Positions 10,564-22,720 of a DNA stretch of 64,000 bases are shown one piece after another; the first letter of the stretch is position 1; each line of letters begins with the position of its first letter. The notes under the pieces were generated by a model. That model worked only from the letters and a program-made list of their open reading frames with translations, was not told where the DNA came from and searched no databases. The DNA comes from Siphonodentalium dalli (lineage: Eukaryota > Mollusca > Scaphopoda > Gadilida > Siphonodentaliidae). Made by a program: the position numbers and the translations under genes. Location of the stretch: assembly GCA_032622095.1 (NCBI GenBank), contig CP136061.1, forward strand, positions 132,998,087-133,062,086. The letters are read 5' to 3'.

Positions 10564-10690
10564 TTAACCCCTTTTTTTTAATTAAATACTCAATGACGAG
10601 TAGTTCCCTAAGGAAATGTTCAGATAATAAGTTCAACAAATGACTATTATAAGGTTGACCATATTTTTATGACTGGGTAAAAAAGGGTTA
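10564..10690. mobile_element. Family F MITE, internally deleted
   Basis: TTAA-CCCCTTTTTTT at the left and AAAAAAGGG-TTAA at the right, enclosing actcaatgacgagtagttcc and gttcagataataagttcaac. Opposite orientation to copy 1. Confidence 0.7.
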
Positions 10691-11314
10691 AATTTTGTCC
10701 TTTCCGCATTTATGAATTATTTCTGAATATATAGTGTGCTCTTATGAATTAGCTTTAATATGCCTGGTTTGTGTAACACCAGATTCACTGTCAATTAACT
10801 ACTACACCCTGGCAAAAATTGTGCTGAGCAAGTCTGACTAAATTGTCCAACTGACAGGCATATAGCCTATATACCGTATATGCCCGATGAATATTTGAAC
10901 ACCTTGGTTCATTATCTTGAGTTATTCGTATACATGCGGCCATGTTGACATTTCACTGCCGTGCCCTATCCGGTATTTGAAGAATATATTCTTTTCTGTC
11001 GGTCATTTGGTTACTAGCATAGAAGGATGAGGCTCGTAATAATTAGCCTTTTGTACGAGATTAAAGCATCGTGTTTGATAGATTCATACCCCACCCATTT
11101 ACACTATGTTTTCCTATTATGAAAATGTCTCTTCATTTTAGATGGTTATGTTTTTGTTAAAGGTGTTATTCTTGCTATTGAAATTGTCATCTACATATTT
11201 CACTTCTTGAAAAGAAGTGTGCAGTGTCAAATGCTGTATTGAAAAATTTAATACTCTCAGTAGCTGAAGCAATGGCCAGATACACCCATTCAGTTTGAAA
11301 AGTATACATTGGAA

Positions 11315-11466
11315 TCAACAAGCCATATATATTTCCCATTAAATCCTGAAAATTTTCCCATAATTCTGCTGTGGTTAAAGTGTCATATATATCGGGTAAT
11401 GATGTAGTGTCACTAAATTCACCCTCTGTCAGATACACAATTTCAAGGCTTATAAGAGAATGCATG
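11315..11466. repeat. Patchwork of family A, family D and hairpin-cassette fragments
   Basis: caacaagccatatatatttc..attctgctgtggttaaag is a family A right arm. tgtcactaaattcaccctct..acaatttcaaggctt is a family D right end. ataagagaatgcatg is a cassette fragment. The three are joined within 150 bp. Confidence 0.6.
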
Positions 11467-11730
11467 TTGTCCAAAGAAAAGTTTAAAAGGTTTAACATGA
11501 TAGCTACATGTATATAAACAGTCAACCAGCCTTTATTAAGTGAACATATTAATACCTAGGATTGCACAAATACAAATTTCAACCACATGAGAACCATCAA
11601 TAGTCCAATAAACAATAATATTTAAAAATCGACTCAAATAAACAACCAGGTATCCCACACCAGTGTGTGCCACCCAATGTCAGGTTGGCAAATACCTGTA
11701 GTATGATCAGCTGCCCTCACTTCATTCACA

Positions 11731-12190
11731 CGAAGCCTGATTATAGCATGTATAGTGTCATTTGCAGAATGCATGAGGTCCCCAGAGGGTGAATTTAGTG
11801 ATGCTATCTCGCACAGCGGGCTAGCATCACTAAATTCACCCTCTGGGGACTCGTTCTGCTTATATAGGCCTCATCTTCTCTGGAAAGTTTCTTTATTTTA
11901 AAATTTCTATAGAAACTTCTTCCATTTCTTTTTTAGTTTAGTTTTTCTATATCCCCAAATTGGCAGACGACAAATTGCATAATCGAGGTTCCCTGTGGTT
12001 TCACATCACAATATTCACCATTTGGCGACTTCAATTGAATCTATGTCTCCCATAGCAGATGAGGCCATGCAGAATGAGGTCTCCAGAGGGTGAGTTTGGT
12101 GATGCTAGCCTGCTATGTGGGCTAGCATCACTAAGTTCACTCTCTGTGGACCTCATTCTGCAAATGACAGGCACACTAAACTCAGACTTG
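11731..12190. mobile_element. Family D hAT-like element
   Basis: Left hairpin at 11765-11855, core with ggaaagtttctttattttaa and tatatccccaaattgg, right hairpin at 12068-12168, end actaaactcagacttg. The extreme left end is rearranged and no clear target duplication was found. Confidence 0.8.
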
Positions 12191-13092
12191 ATGTACACAG
12201 TCCATGTTAAATGGCTTGTTGCAGCCTTGCCAGATAATTGTAGGTCTTGTACTGTTGTTTGGCACATGTTTCAATCGTCTCAATCATTGACTCGAACTTT
12301 CGCAGACTAAAAAATTGGCTCCGAGTTATTTTCACACTATTATTGCAATAAATTTATTTGCTAAACAATTCTCAAACAAATATGGAACAGGTCGTTTAAA
12401 CAACCAAAATCTCACCTTAGCATCTACCTTAAACAGCTACGTTGATTTCTTATTTAATCTGTTTGCACTGGACATTTTAGCGGCCCAGTGGTTATTCTCC
12501 CTTCAAACAAATGACGCAAAAGGTGCATGTTTCCAGTTATCTGTGCCATGATTGACGAAAGTTTAATCCAATCTGGGAGATTTGTCTAATTTTGTTGTTT
12601 ATGTACAAAAAGTCTGATCAAATTTTCTCTATCGCTATAACAAATCTGAGTTTAATTCCTGTATCGTGTATAACCAGCATTCTTGTAATCTTGCATTGTT
12701 TGCGAGGTGAAGGTATAGTTAGAATGTAGTGCCAATTAAAGGCCCACTTAATTTTCAAACCCCCAGATCACATATATAAAATATATGCCATATATATTAT
12801 ATACCATTTGAAAGAGGAAGCTCCAAAACATTGTAATATTATCAACTTATCCGGTGTAATAAACTGTGAACATGTTGTTTTTGTTGAGTTACCGACATAT
12901 TTTTGTCATTTAGATTGTAGTAAAAAGTGTAATGTTTTCTCCATTGAAAATACATCTTTTAAATAGATTGAATTCTGTTGCATTCTAGGAGCTAAAACGG
13001 GCGGAATCTTTCTATGATTTCAGCTGTTTTCTGTTTCTCTATGGGCATCTTCTGAGACACAGACGTTTCAAATGGTGATGAATTATAGTATC
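12191..13092. other. No recognised gene
   Basis: AT-rich, including an alternating AT stretch near 12770-12810. A frame at 12315-12551 (+) has no recognisable domain or splice support. Confidence 0.4.
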
Positions 13093-13387
13093 TTAACCCT
13101 TTGAGTGCCAGGTCCGATTTTTGTATCAACCCATATACCCTGTGCCAATGCATTCTCTTATATATGCGAGTCGACCATAGGTCGCCTCGTATATATAAGA
13201 GAATGCATTGGCCTAACAATTTTTCATCATTTGTTATTATTTTTTACAATTTTTTACAATTTTAATAATTTTTTTAAAATAAAAAATAAATAAAAATGTT
13301 TTATATTTTTTAATTTTTTTTTAGGGCCGATTTTACAGAGCGTAAATTAGGGCCAATGAGATCGGCCCCTGGCACTGAAATGGTTAA
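13093..13387. mobile_element. Family B piggyBac-like MITE (copy 3)
   Basis: TTAA-CCCTTTGAGTGCCAGGTC and CCTGGCACTGAAATGG-TTAA. The cassette hairpin (tcgaccatagg / tcgcctcgtatatataagag) is followed by an A/T-rich core, then gatgagatcggccc... in the form ccaatgagatcggcccctgg. Confidence 0.85.
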
Positions 13388-13596
13388 TTAATGGCATAGA
13401 TTGTTGTTATTAAAACCGTGTATCAAGTCACTATAAAAAAAATAATAGGTGACTCGAAAATTAAGTGAGCCTTTAAAAGATACATTTGCATGATTTATAA
13501 GTTTACTTGGAAGGTGTATCACTCCCCATGTTATTAACAAACAAAAAAAGTTAAATCCTAGGAATTTTCCATGAATGTTTTTATTATCCCTTTCTA

Positions 13597-13726
13597 TACA
13601 GTAATTCCCTTAGTAATGGACTCCTTAACCACAGCAGAATTATGGGTAACTTTTCAGGATTTAGTTGGAAATATGGCTTGTTGCCATTCATCGGAAAGTT
13701 CTGGGGGAGAGCTTTCCGATGAATGT
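13597..13726. mobile_element. Family A palindrome, right arm truncated
   Basis: A complete left arm from TACAGTAATTCCCTTAGTAA; the centre gttctgggggagagctttccgatgaatg breaks off at gtcgataatt. Confidence 0.75.
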
Positions 13727-14924
13727 CGATAATTATTATATTTAATGCTTAGAGTTGCTAAATTATGCAGCATTTTCACTTATAATAGCACAAGAAATTA
13801 AACAATACACAGAACGGACCAGCTGATAATTAAGTAGCAATCTGCTTTCAAGTGATGATGTCATGGCGTCATTCAGCAAGCTACAGTTCAGCTGATTTTA
13901 CCGGAAGTAAGCGACAGTGAAGATATCATTTTTGAATAACAAAATAATATCTTTACTGTCGGTCTGGACAATGAATACTATATTGACATTGTGGCAATTT
14001 TTCACTATTTAATGGGGAAGCATATAATAAAATCTTTTATTATACATGTAATTGTATGGAAAAACAAACATGAAAGCAATCATAGAACCTAATCTGTATG
14101 AACAACTCCAAACTCTCACAGAGAACAATAGCTAAATAGAGGTATTTTTTCACAGGTGTTTTTCTATCTTATTGATTTACCTGTATGACCAGGTAAAACC
14201 TTGGTAATTAGTAACCCCCAATTAACAGGTCCCTGGCTGTGCCTATTGTGTAACATTGTTCCCAATTCACTTGTAACAGTTACCCCCCCTTTGTATGCAT
14301 CGTGTTTCCACTACTGTGTTTACAATGTGCAAGGCAGGCAGTATACTTCTACATGTATCAGTTTATGGATTTATTCCCAATATTTCAGGTATTCTACATT
14401 TATATGTGTTTATGTATGTGATTTTCATTCATAATTCTCTCATCATTATTATTACAATTAGGGTCCTTTAAATGCCTTACACACATTCTCACAAATTTAT
14501 TTGCGGAATCTTTTAATTTTCTTGGATAATTAACAGCTTTGATGGCTTTCGTTTCTTAATTTACTATTTACACCCTGTAATATTTTTTCTATGCACCGGC
14601 CTCAAGTTTATAGCCTGAGGGAGACATCAAACATTTCCTGCCAGTTAATAATCCTTGTCGAGCATCATAAACAACTCTTTCCCAAATATGGAATGCAATT
14701 GTGTGTTGTAATTGCAATTGTGCGTAAAACGTAATGTTTAGTATTCATTGAGATAATGCGATGCAAGTTAACGTCTTGTACTAAATGTCATTGGCTGCTA
14801 ACACTTGAAGTTATAATGTCACTTAGACTGTGATGAGTAATTACATCGCAGTCTATTAAGCATATATTGACTTATATTCAAGTATTTCTAGTACCATATA
14901 CACAAGAAAATCTCACCATGTCAA
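13727..14924. other. No recognised gene
   Basis: No exon-like stretch was recognised. A short inverted repeat occurs at about 13913-13963 (gacagtgaagatat / atatctttactgtc). Confidence 0.4.
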
Positions 14925-15154
14925 TAGAGTTATCCATCCTCATCCACAATATTGTCTGAGACCCTCTGTTTGACCGTGTGTTTCTGGGCCACATATTATT
15001 ATACATCTCGAGAAATAACAAACTTAAAAAATCTATATCTGACCACTATGAGCTTTGGTGGGTGGGTTCCTCGACTTGAATCAAATATTTTTTACCCCCG
15101 AAGCCAAAGAAATAGTAATTTAGGAGTGTCTGATCGGATTGAGTACCTTTAATG
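14925..15154. mobile_element. Family G element, one arm
   Basis: Matches the right half of 2658-3120: agagttatccatcctcatcc, ccgtgtgtttctgggccac, ctcgagaaataacaaactta and gatcggattgagtaccttta. Confidence 0.7.
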
Positions 15155-15383
15155 GAGTGCATGAAGGGCAGTTACCCCCTGCTCTGGTTCCACTAGCTGG
15201 CACTGCATATTTCATTACTTACATTACATACATTACATACACTACTGAGAATGGTGTTTGTCCACATGAAGCATCTACATAGAACACTTGAAATTTGAGT
15301 ATTTAAGATCATAGGTAGCTATGAGAATGTCTCATGTATCTTGGCTCAGTTCTGTTGAACCCTGATGGCATCTTGACATATTC

Positions 15384-15597
15384 TTAACCCTTTCAGTGCC
15401 AAGTCCGATTTTTGTATCAACCCATATTTCCTTGATCATTTTTCAAATTTATTGATTATAATAATGTGATACATTGATGGAAAGAGCTCTTACAGCTCTT
15501 TCCATCAATGTATCACATTATTATAATCAATAAATTTGAAAAATGATCAAGGAAATATGTGTTGATACAAAAACCGGACTTGGCACTGAAAGGGTTG
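15384..15597. mobile_element. Family E piggyBac-like palindromic MITE (copy 1)
   Basis: Nearly the whole element is one palindrome: TTAA-CCCTTTCAGTGCCAAGTC ... centre ggaaagagctcttacagctctttcc ... GACTTGGCACTGAAAGGG-TTGA. The right TTAA has mutated to TTGA. Confidence 0.85.
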
Positions 15598-15768
15598 AAG
15601 CGTATGATGAGGGCCATGTTGGTTTTCCTTCCAATCACTTCAACCTGTCACTTGTCAAACTAATGTGTGAACCTCTCTTGGGGTTGAAGTGTTTTAGAAT
15701 AGGAGGCAAATATTTGAAAACAGTGCTATGACATAACTAGGTCGAGGGGCTTAAATGTATCAGTTATT

Positions 15769-16205
15769 CAAGTCTGCAAATAGTGTGTCTGTAATTTGCA
15801 GAATGAGGTCTCCGGAGGGTGAATTTTGTGACACTATCCCACACAGCTGGCTAGCATCACCAAATTTGCCCTCTGGGGACCTTATTCTGTTTAGGCCTCA
15901 AGTGGTATGGGAGACATATGATCAGATTGAAATTCCCCAGTTGAAGTTAGTGATGTTCACCCATTCATCACCTCGATTATGCATTTTATCTTCTGCATAT
16001 GATGGGAATATAGAGAAGGGAAAAGGTAACTAAAAACAATGTTAATTTGAGGATATAGATACTTCCCAGAAGACTAGGGCTAAGCAGAATGAGGTCCCCA
16101 GTTGGTGAATTTGTCAATGCTAGCCCGCTGTGTGGGATAGCATCACTAAATTCACCTTCTGGGAACCTCATTCTGCAAACGACAGCCATACTATTTGTAG
16201 GTTTG
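15769..16205. mobile_element. Family D hAT-like element with perfect target duplication
   Basis: Perfect 8-bp duplication CAGTTATT at 15761-15768 and 16206-16213. Ends caagtctgcaaatagtgtgt and catactatttgtaggtttg, two hairpins, and the tcacctcgattatgcatttt core. Confidence 0.9.
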
Positions 16206-16385
16206 CAGTTATTCCTGCCAAGAGAATCTGATCTTAGCACTCAATAATATAAGGAGGTGTGAGAAAGATAAGTTTCACTGCTGTCAGATGGCAGAATAGT
16301 ATATGGGATAAGTCTGAATGGCACTTGAATTATTGTTATATATATAACTGGGTGAAGTGGTTAACATGATCATGATCTGCCACCA

Positions 16386-16387
<2 letters not shown>

Positions 16388-16417
<30 letters not shown>
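16388..16417. repeat. 30-C homopolymer
   Basis: An uninterrupted run of 30 C. The length may be uncertain in the assembly. Confidence 0.9.
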
Positions 16418-16494
16418 TATCCAGCTATGGTCGTACATAGATGGCTAAATATCAACTTAGCTATGACAACTTGTTCCAATAAATATATTGTGTT

Positions 16495-16762
16495 AACTAA
16501 CCATTTCTAATCTGAATGCAATCTCCCACTTAGTTATAAGAGAATACATTGGAATGTTCTATTATTCATTTGGAGGGGTGTTCAGGATAAATTAGCAGAT
16601 GACAATCAAACAAAAAGATAATACAAGTTCTGAAGGATTCATATTCATTGGTGTGAAATGTTCAAATAATATGTTCAACAAATTGTCATTTGTTGAACTT
16701 TTTATCTGAACATTTCCTTAGGGAATACTCATCAATGAGTACTTTAGATTAGAAAGGGTTAA
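16495..16762. mobile_element. Family F MITE (copy)
   Basis: Contains ttggaatgttctattattcatttggagggg, the inner inverted repeat gttcaaataatatgttcaac / gttgaactttttatctgaac, and the right border agattagaaaggg-TTAA. The left border is diverged. Confidence 0.65.
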
Positions 16763-16844
16763 AGAGCTCCATTTTCAAATTATAGTGCTGGAGTAATATT
16801 ACAAGCATTAATGCATGGTCTAATTTATGGGAAACATCTGCATC

Positions 16845-17323
16845 CAAGCCTGAGTTTAGTGTGCCTGTCATTTGCAGAATGAGGTCCCCAGAGGGTGAAT
16901 TTAGTGATGGATAGCAGGCTAGCATCACTATATTTACCCTCTGGTGACCTCATTCTGCTTATTAGAAGATGAGGCCTATTAAATAGGCCTCATCTTCTCT
17001 GGAAATTTCTTTATTATCAAATTTCTAAAACTTCTTCACACAGATTCTATTTCTTTTTTAGTTTATAGTTTCCCTATATCCCCAAATTGGCAGGCGTTGC
17101 ATTGCATATTAAATCGAGGTTCCCAATGGGTGTACATCACTAAATTCAACATTTGGTAACTTCAATCTGAGTCTGTGTCTCCCATAGCAGATGAGGCCAT
17201 GTAGAATGAGGTCCCCCAGAGGGTGAATTTGGTGATGCTAGCCTGCTACGCGGGATAGCTTCACTAAATTCCCCCTCTGGTGACATCATTCTGCAAATGA
17301 CAGGCACACTTAACTCAGGCATG
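16845..17323. mobile_element. Family D hAT-like element
   Basis: Left end caagcctgagtttagtgtgc, two hairpins, core ctggaaatttctttattatc and tatatccccaaattggcagg, right end ttaactcaggcatg. A ~15-bp direct repeat (aaacatctgcatc) lies at the left border and again about 20 bp beyond the right end. Confidence 0.8.
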
Positions 17324-18710
17324 TATATTTTCTGGAAAACATCTGCATCTGACATTTAAAAGGATACTTCCTGGCAGTTTGAAAGGAAAAAGCTAATTTT
17401 TCCTACCAAAACAAATTTACTTGAATTAACAGATACGTTTTTGTAAATATTGTAAGGCCAAAGTATAAGTTTTCAATAATTGTGATTTCAAGAGAATTCA
17501 ACTATAGATCGATACAATTTGGTTTTTAGAAATATTTGTTTCCCTCAAAGCATGTCACCTAATTATAACTCATAAATTATCCCTTTGAAATTCAACAGTA
17601 CCTATACTATCAGTCCTACAGTTCAGTAATGAATTTTAAGTTTTCTTCAACTACGTGAACCATTCAGAACGGAATAACAAAGAATCATGCCAGAATAAGT
17701 TTGTTTCCTTCTTAAATGTGACATCAAACTGCATAAAACAGTGTCATTTGTTATAAACAAATTGCATACATGTACAGTGACTATTGTTAGCGGAATCATT
17801 GCCATAATATTTATGACCGAATAAAGTAGTAAATATTTTCATTTGTGCATAGTTCAAACTTTGTTTTCTGAAATGGTCAGTCGATGTGATTGAAATTTTT
17901 TATAATCTTAGTTGATAGCTACATTCTTCCAGTGGAGAGAGTGTTTGGTTACTATTAAACTTATTGGTTTTATTCACTGAAATAAGCCCATAATATGTCT
18001 TTAATGTAGAAAGTGTGAGAAAGAACGATGTCGGATTTGAAGAATATTAAGCAGGATTATAGTAATTCAAATAATTGAGTGGTACTTGAATTATTGTTAT
18101 ATTATGATAACTGGGTGGAGTGGTTAACGGGATCCATCGCCATCCTGTCCAGTTAAATATTTGTGGCACAAGCATTAAGGGCTATTTGATCTTTAAACAG
18201 AAGATTTATAGCGAGTATTCCCTGCCCACTGTCACACGCTTTGTGATAAGCTTTTGACTTGCGAGGTCTCTGTCACCATTTGTAAATCATTTCAATAGGG
18301 AAGTTTGAGGATAAACCGAGGTCAGGACCCCTATCTATCACTAACGCTTGATTGCGTTAATCGCTACCCATACAATAGAGGTCACAGCAGTGGTCACTTT
18401 TTATTAGTTTCCTCATTTTTATTCAATTTGAATACTCTTTCATTTTGAAATGAATCATTACCAGTTATCCCCCACCATTTTCTCATCATTGTGTGTAGAT
18501 TAGTGTTTGATGATGGTTGGGTTGGGTTTGGAATATTTTGCTAGTGCAGCGCATTCTAGAATTGTTATTGTTTAATTCTTATTGCGCTTTTTTTCTTCTC
18601 TCCAATGGATTTTATTATTATGATGTACCTGATGTATTAATTTGGTGAGAATTATACTTACAACTTTATATTTATAGTTAAATTTGCATAATACTGTTTT
18701 TGCTCAGCTT
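17324..18710. other. No recognised gene
   Basis: About 1.4 kb of AT-rich sequence with no repeat family recognised and no convincing exon. One of the few long transposon-poor stretches of the window. Confidence 0.4.
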
Positions 18711-18964
18711 CAAGTCTTGAAATAGCGTGTCTGTCATTTGCAGAATGAGGTCCCCAGAGAGTGAATTTAGTGATGCTACCCCGCATAGTGGGCTAGCATC
18801 ACCAAATTCACCCTCTGGGGACCTCATTCTGCTTACAACTCAGCAGAATGAGGTTCCCAGAGGGTGAATTTAGTGATGCTAGCCCACTACGAGGGGTAGC
18901 ATCACTAAATTCACCCTCTGGGGACCTCATTCTGCAAATGACAGACACGCTATTTCAAGGCTTG
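18711..18964. mobile_element. Family D double-hairpin element without core
   Basis: Two complete hairpins are joined directly (ctcattctgcttacaactcagcagaatgagg) with no internal core, giving 254 bp. The ends caagtcttgaaatagcgtgt / acacg(c)tatttcaaggcttg are flanked by ctcagctt and ctcatctt, an 8-bp target duplication with one mismatch. Confidence 0.85.
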
Positions 18965-19789
18965 CTCATCTTTATAGTTGACAGTTTCTAGGCCTTGAAA
19001 TGTTTTGGAAATTAAAACTTTTTTTTCCAATTCAATTTGGAATTTTTTTAAATTCACACTTTTTGGTGGGTGAACAGTATTGATGACTTGAAACATTTTT
19101 GAACATTCTGAACATTTGGAAATGCCATGAAATGTTTCCTTCAGTAAGATGTATAAATAAAATTATAAGCACATGTACAATACTATTAACCCACAAAAAC
19201 CAGTACACACTTGGATCGACTTTGAATGTTGCTTTTTTCTGATCATTCGTTGACCCTAAATGTAGGTTGTTTATAAAACAGACATCGAAGTAACCTCACT
19301 ATAGGCCACTTTATTTAAATTTCATATATACTTAAAAATGACCCTTCAAATTATATGCCTTTATGCTCATCAATCATGTTGGCGGTCATATGTGAAATAA
19401 CAATTTTGAAGAAAAAAACAGGTAAAGCGTTGCCTCGAGCTGGGATTTAGCCTCGTTGAGGCCACAGCCTGACCTCAATCAGTAAACATGTTATGATGTA
19501 TTGAAATATTCGTTCACCAGTCAAATCGATCAAAACATGTCACATACAAGATAGACCACTTCAAAAAGTTGAAGGCGTTTCTTCTTTGTATGAATGAGAC
19601 CAAATGAGAGCCAACGGTGATTGTTCTCAATTTATACGAACATTTTGTATCTAGATGTTGGTTATTTATTTCCAGAGTTGGTCTGTGTTCACAGGTTTTT
19701 GGATTTTACAAATTTCCTGAGAATTTTGTTTAATTATGAGACTTCTTTCAAGATCTTTAAGCTTACAGGTAGATATTTGTTAAAACTGC
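18965..19789. other. No recognised gene
   Basis: No coding signal or repeat family could be assigned. Confidence 0.4.
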
Positions 19790-20003
19790 TACGATAATGC
19801 CCTGAATAATCGACTCCTTAACCACAGCAGAATTATGGGTAATTTTTCAGGATAAGTCGGAAATATGGCATGTTGCCATTCATCGTAAACCTCTCACAGA
19901 GCTTTCCGATGAATGGCAACAAGCCATATTTCCGAATAAATCCTGAAAAATTACCCATAATACTGCTGTGGTTAAGGAGTGGATTATTTAGGGCATTACT
20001 GTA
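19790..20003. mobile_element. Family A palindrome
   Basis: Complete palindrome from ataatgccctgaataatcga to tatttagggcattactgTA, centre gtaaacctctcacagagctttcc. It lies 262 bp upstream of the first recognised exon. Confidence 0.85.
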
Positions 20004-20265
20004 TATCCTTCTGCAATTTGCAAGACTAGTAAAGAGTGCCATAAATTGCTGGCAAGTAACACACATGTGTTTATATGTGTTTATTACACACCCAGCCAGT
20101 TATCTGATTATTTCTTCATGTTAAATTCTTATTTTGTTATGTACCTTACTTGTATTTAAATTCATGCAGTACTATTTTTCATCGCTAATTAACAGGGCTG
20201 TAAATAATGAGCCTGTTTTAATAGTTCTGATTGCACTGTTAATTGGTCGACGTTTGTCCTTACAG

Positions 20266-20376
20266 GTTCAGAGAGTGCCCGACTATGACAAATACCTGAG
20301 CGATTTGCTGGAGAGAGTTGACTCCTCTCATCCAGACTTCGATGATTTGTGCAAAGTGGCAAACAAAGTCAAAAGT
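20266..20376 (+). CDS. ARHGAP20: Exon: C-terminal part of DH (RhoGEF) domain, ARHGAP20-like gene
   Basis: Thirty-seven in-frame codons between a pyrimidine-rich acceptor (gtccttacag) and donor (gtaagt); both exon edges are phase 0. The translation begins VQRVPDYDKYLSDLLERV and goes on SSHPDFDDLCKVANKVKS. The QRVPxYxxxLxxLL pattern followed by HPDxxDL is the hallmark of the third conserved region of DH domains, the catalytic fold of Dbl-family guanine exchange factors for Rho GTPases. It continues without a gap into the exon at 33810. Upstream DH exons were not found in this window. Assignment to the ARHGAP20-like gene rests on the downstream PH exons. Only the DH fold is certain from this exon alone. 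Confidence 0.85.
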
Positions 20377-20452
20377 GTAAGTAAATTGTCCTATACCTGC
20401 ACTTTGTGTTTGTGTCAGGTATGTTTACGCTTGCTGTGCAGTTTGTACGCTG

Positions 20453-20722
20453 TTAACCCTTTCATGATGGGAGTTCTGCTGGTGCAGCATTAAAGAGTAA
20501 AGACCCTTTGCCAGTGCATTTTCTTATATATGCGAGTCTCCCAGAGGGAGCCTCGCATATATAAGAGAATGCACTGGCTTACAATGTCAAGGTAAATATT
20601 GTTAGGCCAATGCATTCTCTTATATATTCAAGGTTCCTTATGGGAGACTTGCATATATAAGAGAATTCATTGGCACAGGGTTTTCGCAAAGTTTCAAGAA
20701 GCCTGAGTCATGGAAGGGTTAA
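20453..20722. mobile_element. Family C piggyBac-like MITE (copy 2)
   Basis: TTAA-CCCTTTCATGATGGGAGT at the left and GAGTCATGGAAGGG-TTAA at the right. Two cassette hairpins of opposite order lie around ttacaatgtcaaggtaaata. Starts 76 bp downstream of the exon donor. Confidence 0.85.
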
Positions 20723-20863
20723 TATATCACAACATGTTATGGTATGAGAATCTACGATCATGAAAAACTTTTTTAAATTACCCCTGAGATTTTTATGCAC
20801 AGAATATCTTTTTAATACTATTTTTAGTTACCCTAAATTACATAGCGAAAACAAGTTAATGAT

Positions 20864-20899
<36 letters not shown>

Positions 20900-21385
20900 C
20901 CAGGCCACAATTAAAACAACAACTTAATTTTTTATAAATCCAGATTTCAAGACAATTAGCTATTTTGTGAATAAAATGTAGATAAAACTGAATATTGGGT
21001 ATATTATTTGATAAAAGTCACATCAAGCTCCAAATAGGTGTACAGTTATTGTGTTTGAGTCAGATCTGTTTACCCTTGGTGTGCAGTTTGTACGCAGTTA
21101 TTAAATAAAACTTCACAAGGTCTGGTCTGAGAAATCTCAGACCAAGCCAAATTACACATGACTAACATATTAAAAACAAATACACTGTTCAGTGTCTCAA
21201 AATAAGTTGACTTTCCATCGATTCAAAACATCAGACTGATACAAAAAATATTATTGATCTCAACCATGCAATCAATGTACTTGAGTCCAAATTAAACACT
21301 CAAATTAATATGAAGTTTCAAGGTAGAATATGGAGTCAAGTTTATTATTCTTCAATCTTCCAAGGATTATAACTTAATTTATTAC
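20723..21385. other. Intronic sequence without feature
   Basis: Apart from the CT tract, no exon or named repeat was recognised. Confidence 0.4.
20867..20897. repeat. (CT)n tract
   Basis: About 14 CT units followed by ttttccag. This resembles a splice acceptor, but the following frame stops within eight codons, so no exon is called. Confidence 0.8.
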
Positions 21386-21541
21386 CAAGCCTGAGTTTAG
21401 TGTGCCTGTCATTTGCAGAATGAGGTCCTCAGAGGGTGAATTTAGTGACGCTATCCCACATATTGGGTTAGCATCACCAAATTCACCCTCTGGGGACCTC
21501 ATTCTGCATGGCCTCATCTGCTATGGGGTGACATAGACTAA
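21386..21541. mobile_element. Family D left end, truncated
   Basis: caagcctgagtttagtgtgc plus a complete left hairpin and part of the ctcatctgctatgg core; the right end is absent. Confidence 0.75.
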
Positions 21542-22335
21542 TATTTAAGAGTTCGCCTGAACCATGAAACTGGAACTATAAATTAAAAGCATCATCACAC
21601 ATGACAAAACAATTCCTGAATAAACCTTAAAGTCTGCTTTTTTATTAATGGATTCTAGTTTGGATTGGGTGTAATAAACACAGAATGACATGTGTGTTTA
21701 TGGATTTGTCAATATGGCACTTGTGCCATCATGGAAGTCACTCTAATACATGCTGCTGCAGAGAGGAGTAACTTCTCCCTCTAAGCTGACACCTAATTTC
21801 ATGTTTGGGACACAACGGAGAAAGTGGAATTCTGGGATTGCAGGTCCCCTTGCTTTCAATTGACGCTTGTTACATGCCAAATCATAATTTACATTGGGGA
21901 AATTGCCCTTCTGAAGAATGTGCCCCCACTAGCCCTTCAGTGCTTTCACCATCCCTGTTTTATATTGTGAATATCTAGCGTTGTTGAACTCGTTGAGTTT
22001 TCACTAATATATGGACATCCTCTGGGTATACAAGAAATCACTTTATTTAATTTGTCGCTTCACCTTACCTGACCCGGATAGCCACATATTAGTTGAGACC
22101 CTTGGTGTTTTCTTACTAATGTCTCCAGGCCAGTCATAAAATAAACACCATCTTCTAAATCACAGTTTTATCGCTCCTATAACAATCCCTCAAATCTCGC
22201 ATGACAGCTATCATGATACTGGACTCTTTACTTGAACTTTGTCACCGAATTTTGTATCTCGGCCCACCAACAATCTTATTTATCGCACGTGCTATGTTGT
22301 ATTACCAATTTTTTAATATAAATTTATCATGTGAT

Positions 22336-22490
22336 CAAGCCTGGAAATAGTGTGTCTGATAATTGCAGAATGAGGTCCCCAGAGGGTGAATTTAATGCAA
22401 CAGGCAAGCATCACCAAATTCACCCTCTGGAGACCTTATTCTGCTTAGGCATCATTTTCTCTGGAAAGTTTCTTTATTATAAAATGTCAA
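22336..22490. mobile_element. Family D left end, truncated
   Basis: caagcctggaaatagtgtgt, a hairpin with shortened loop, then ctctggaaagtttctttatt; the rest is missing. Confidence 0.75.
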
Positions 22491-22548
22491 TACAAACGAA
22501 GAAATCACTCTGCCATTCGCTTGTGAGTCGCAGGTGACATTGCCGCCA

Positions 22549-22720
22549 AGCAGGCCTTGAAATAGTATGTCTGACATTTGCAGATGGAGGTCCCCAGAGG
22601 GCGAATTTAGTAATACTACCCATGCATAGCAGGCTAGCATCACCAAATTCATCCTCTGGAGACCTCATTCTGCTGAGGCAGTATTCTTTGAAGAATCTAT
22701 AGTCTCAAATTAACATTCTT
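22549..22720. mobile_element. Family D left end, truncated (second)
   Basis: aggccttgaaatagtatgtc with a complete hairpin, then gaatctatagtctcaaatta, where it stops. Belongs to the sub-group whose core carries atagtctcaaattaaca. Confidence 0.75.

Noticed and set aside
20867-20940. CT tract plus ttttccag as a splice acceptor
   Set aside because: The following sequence has a stop after seven codons in the frame read and no partner donor; the DH exons at 20266 and 33810 already join without a gap in the domain.
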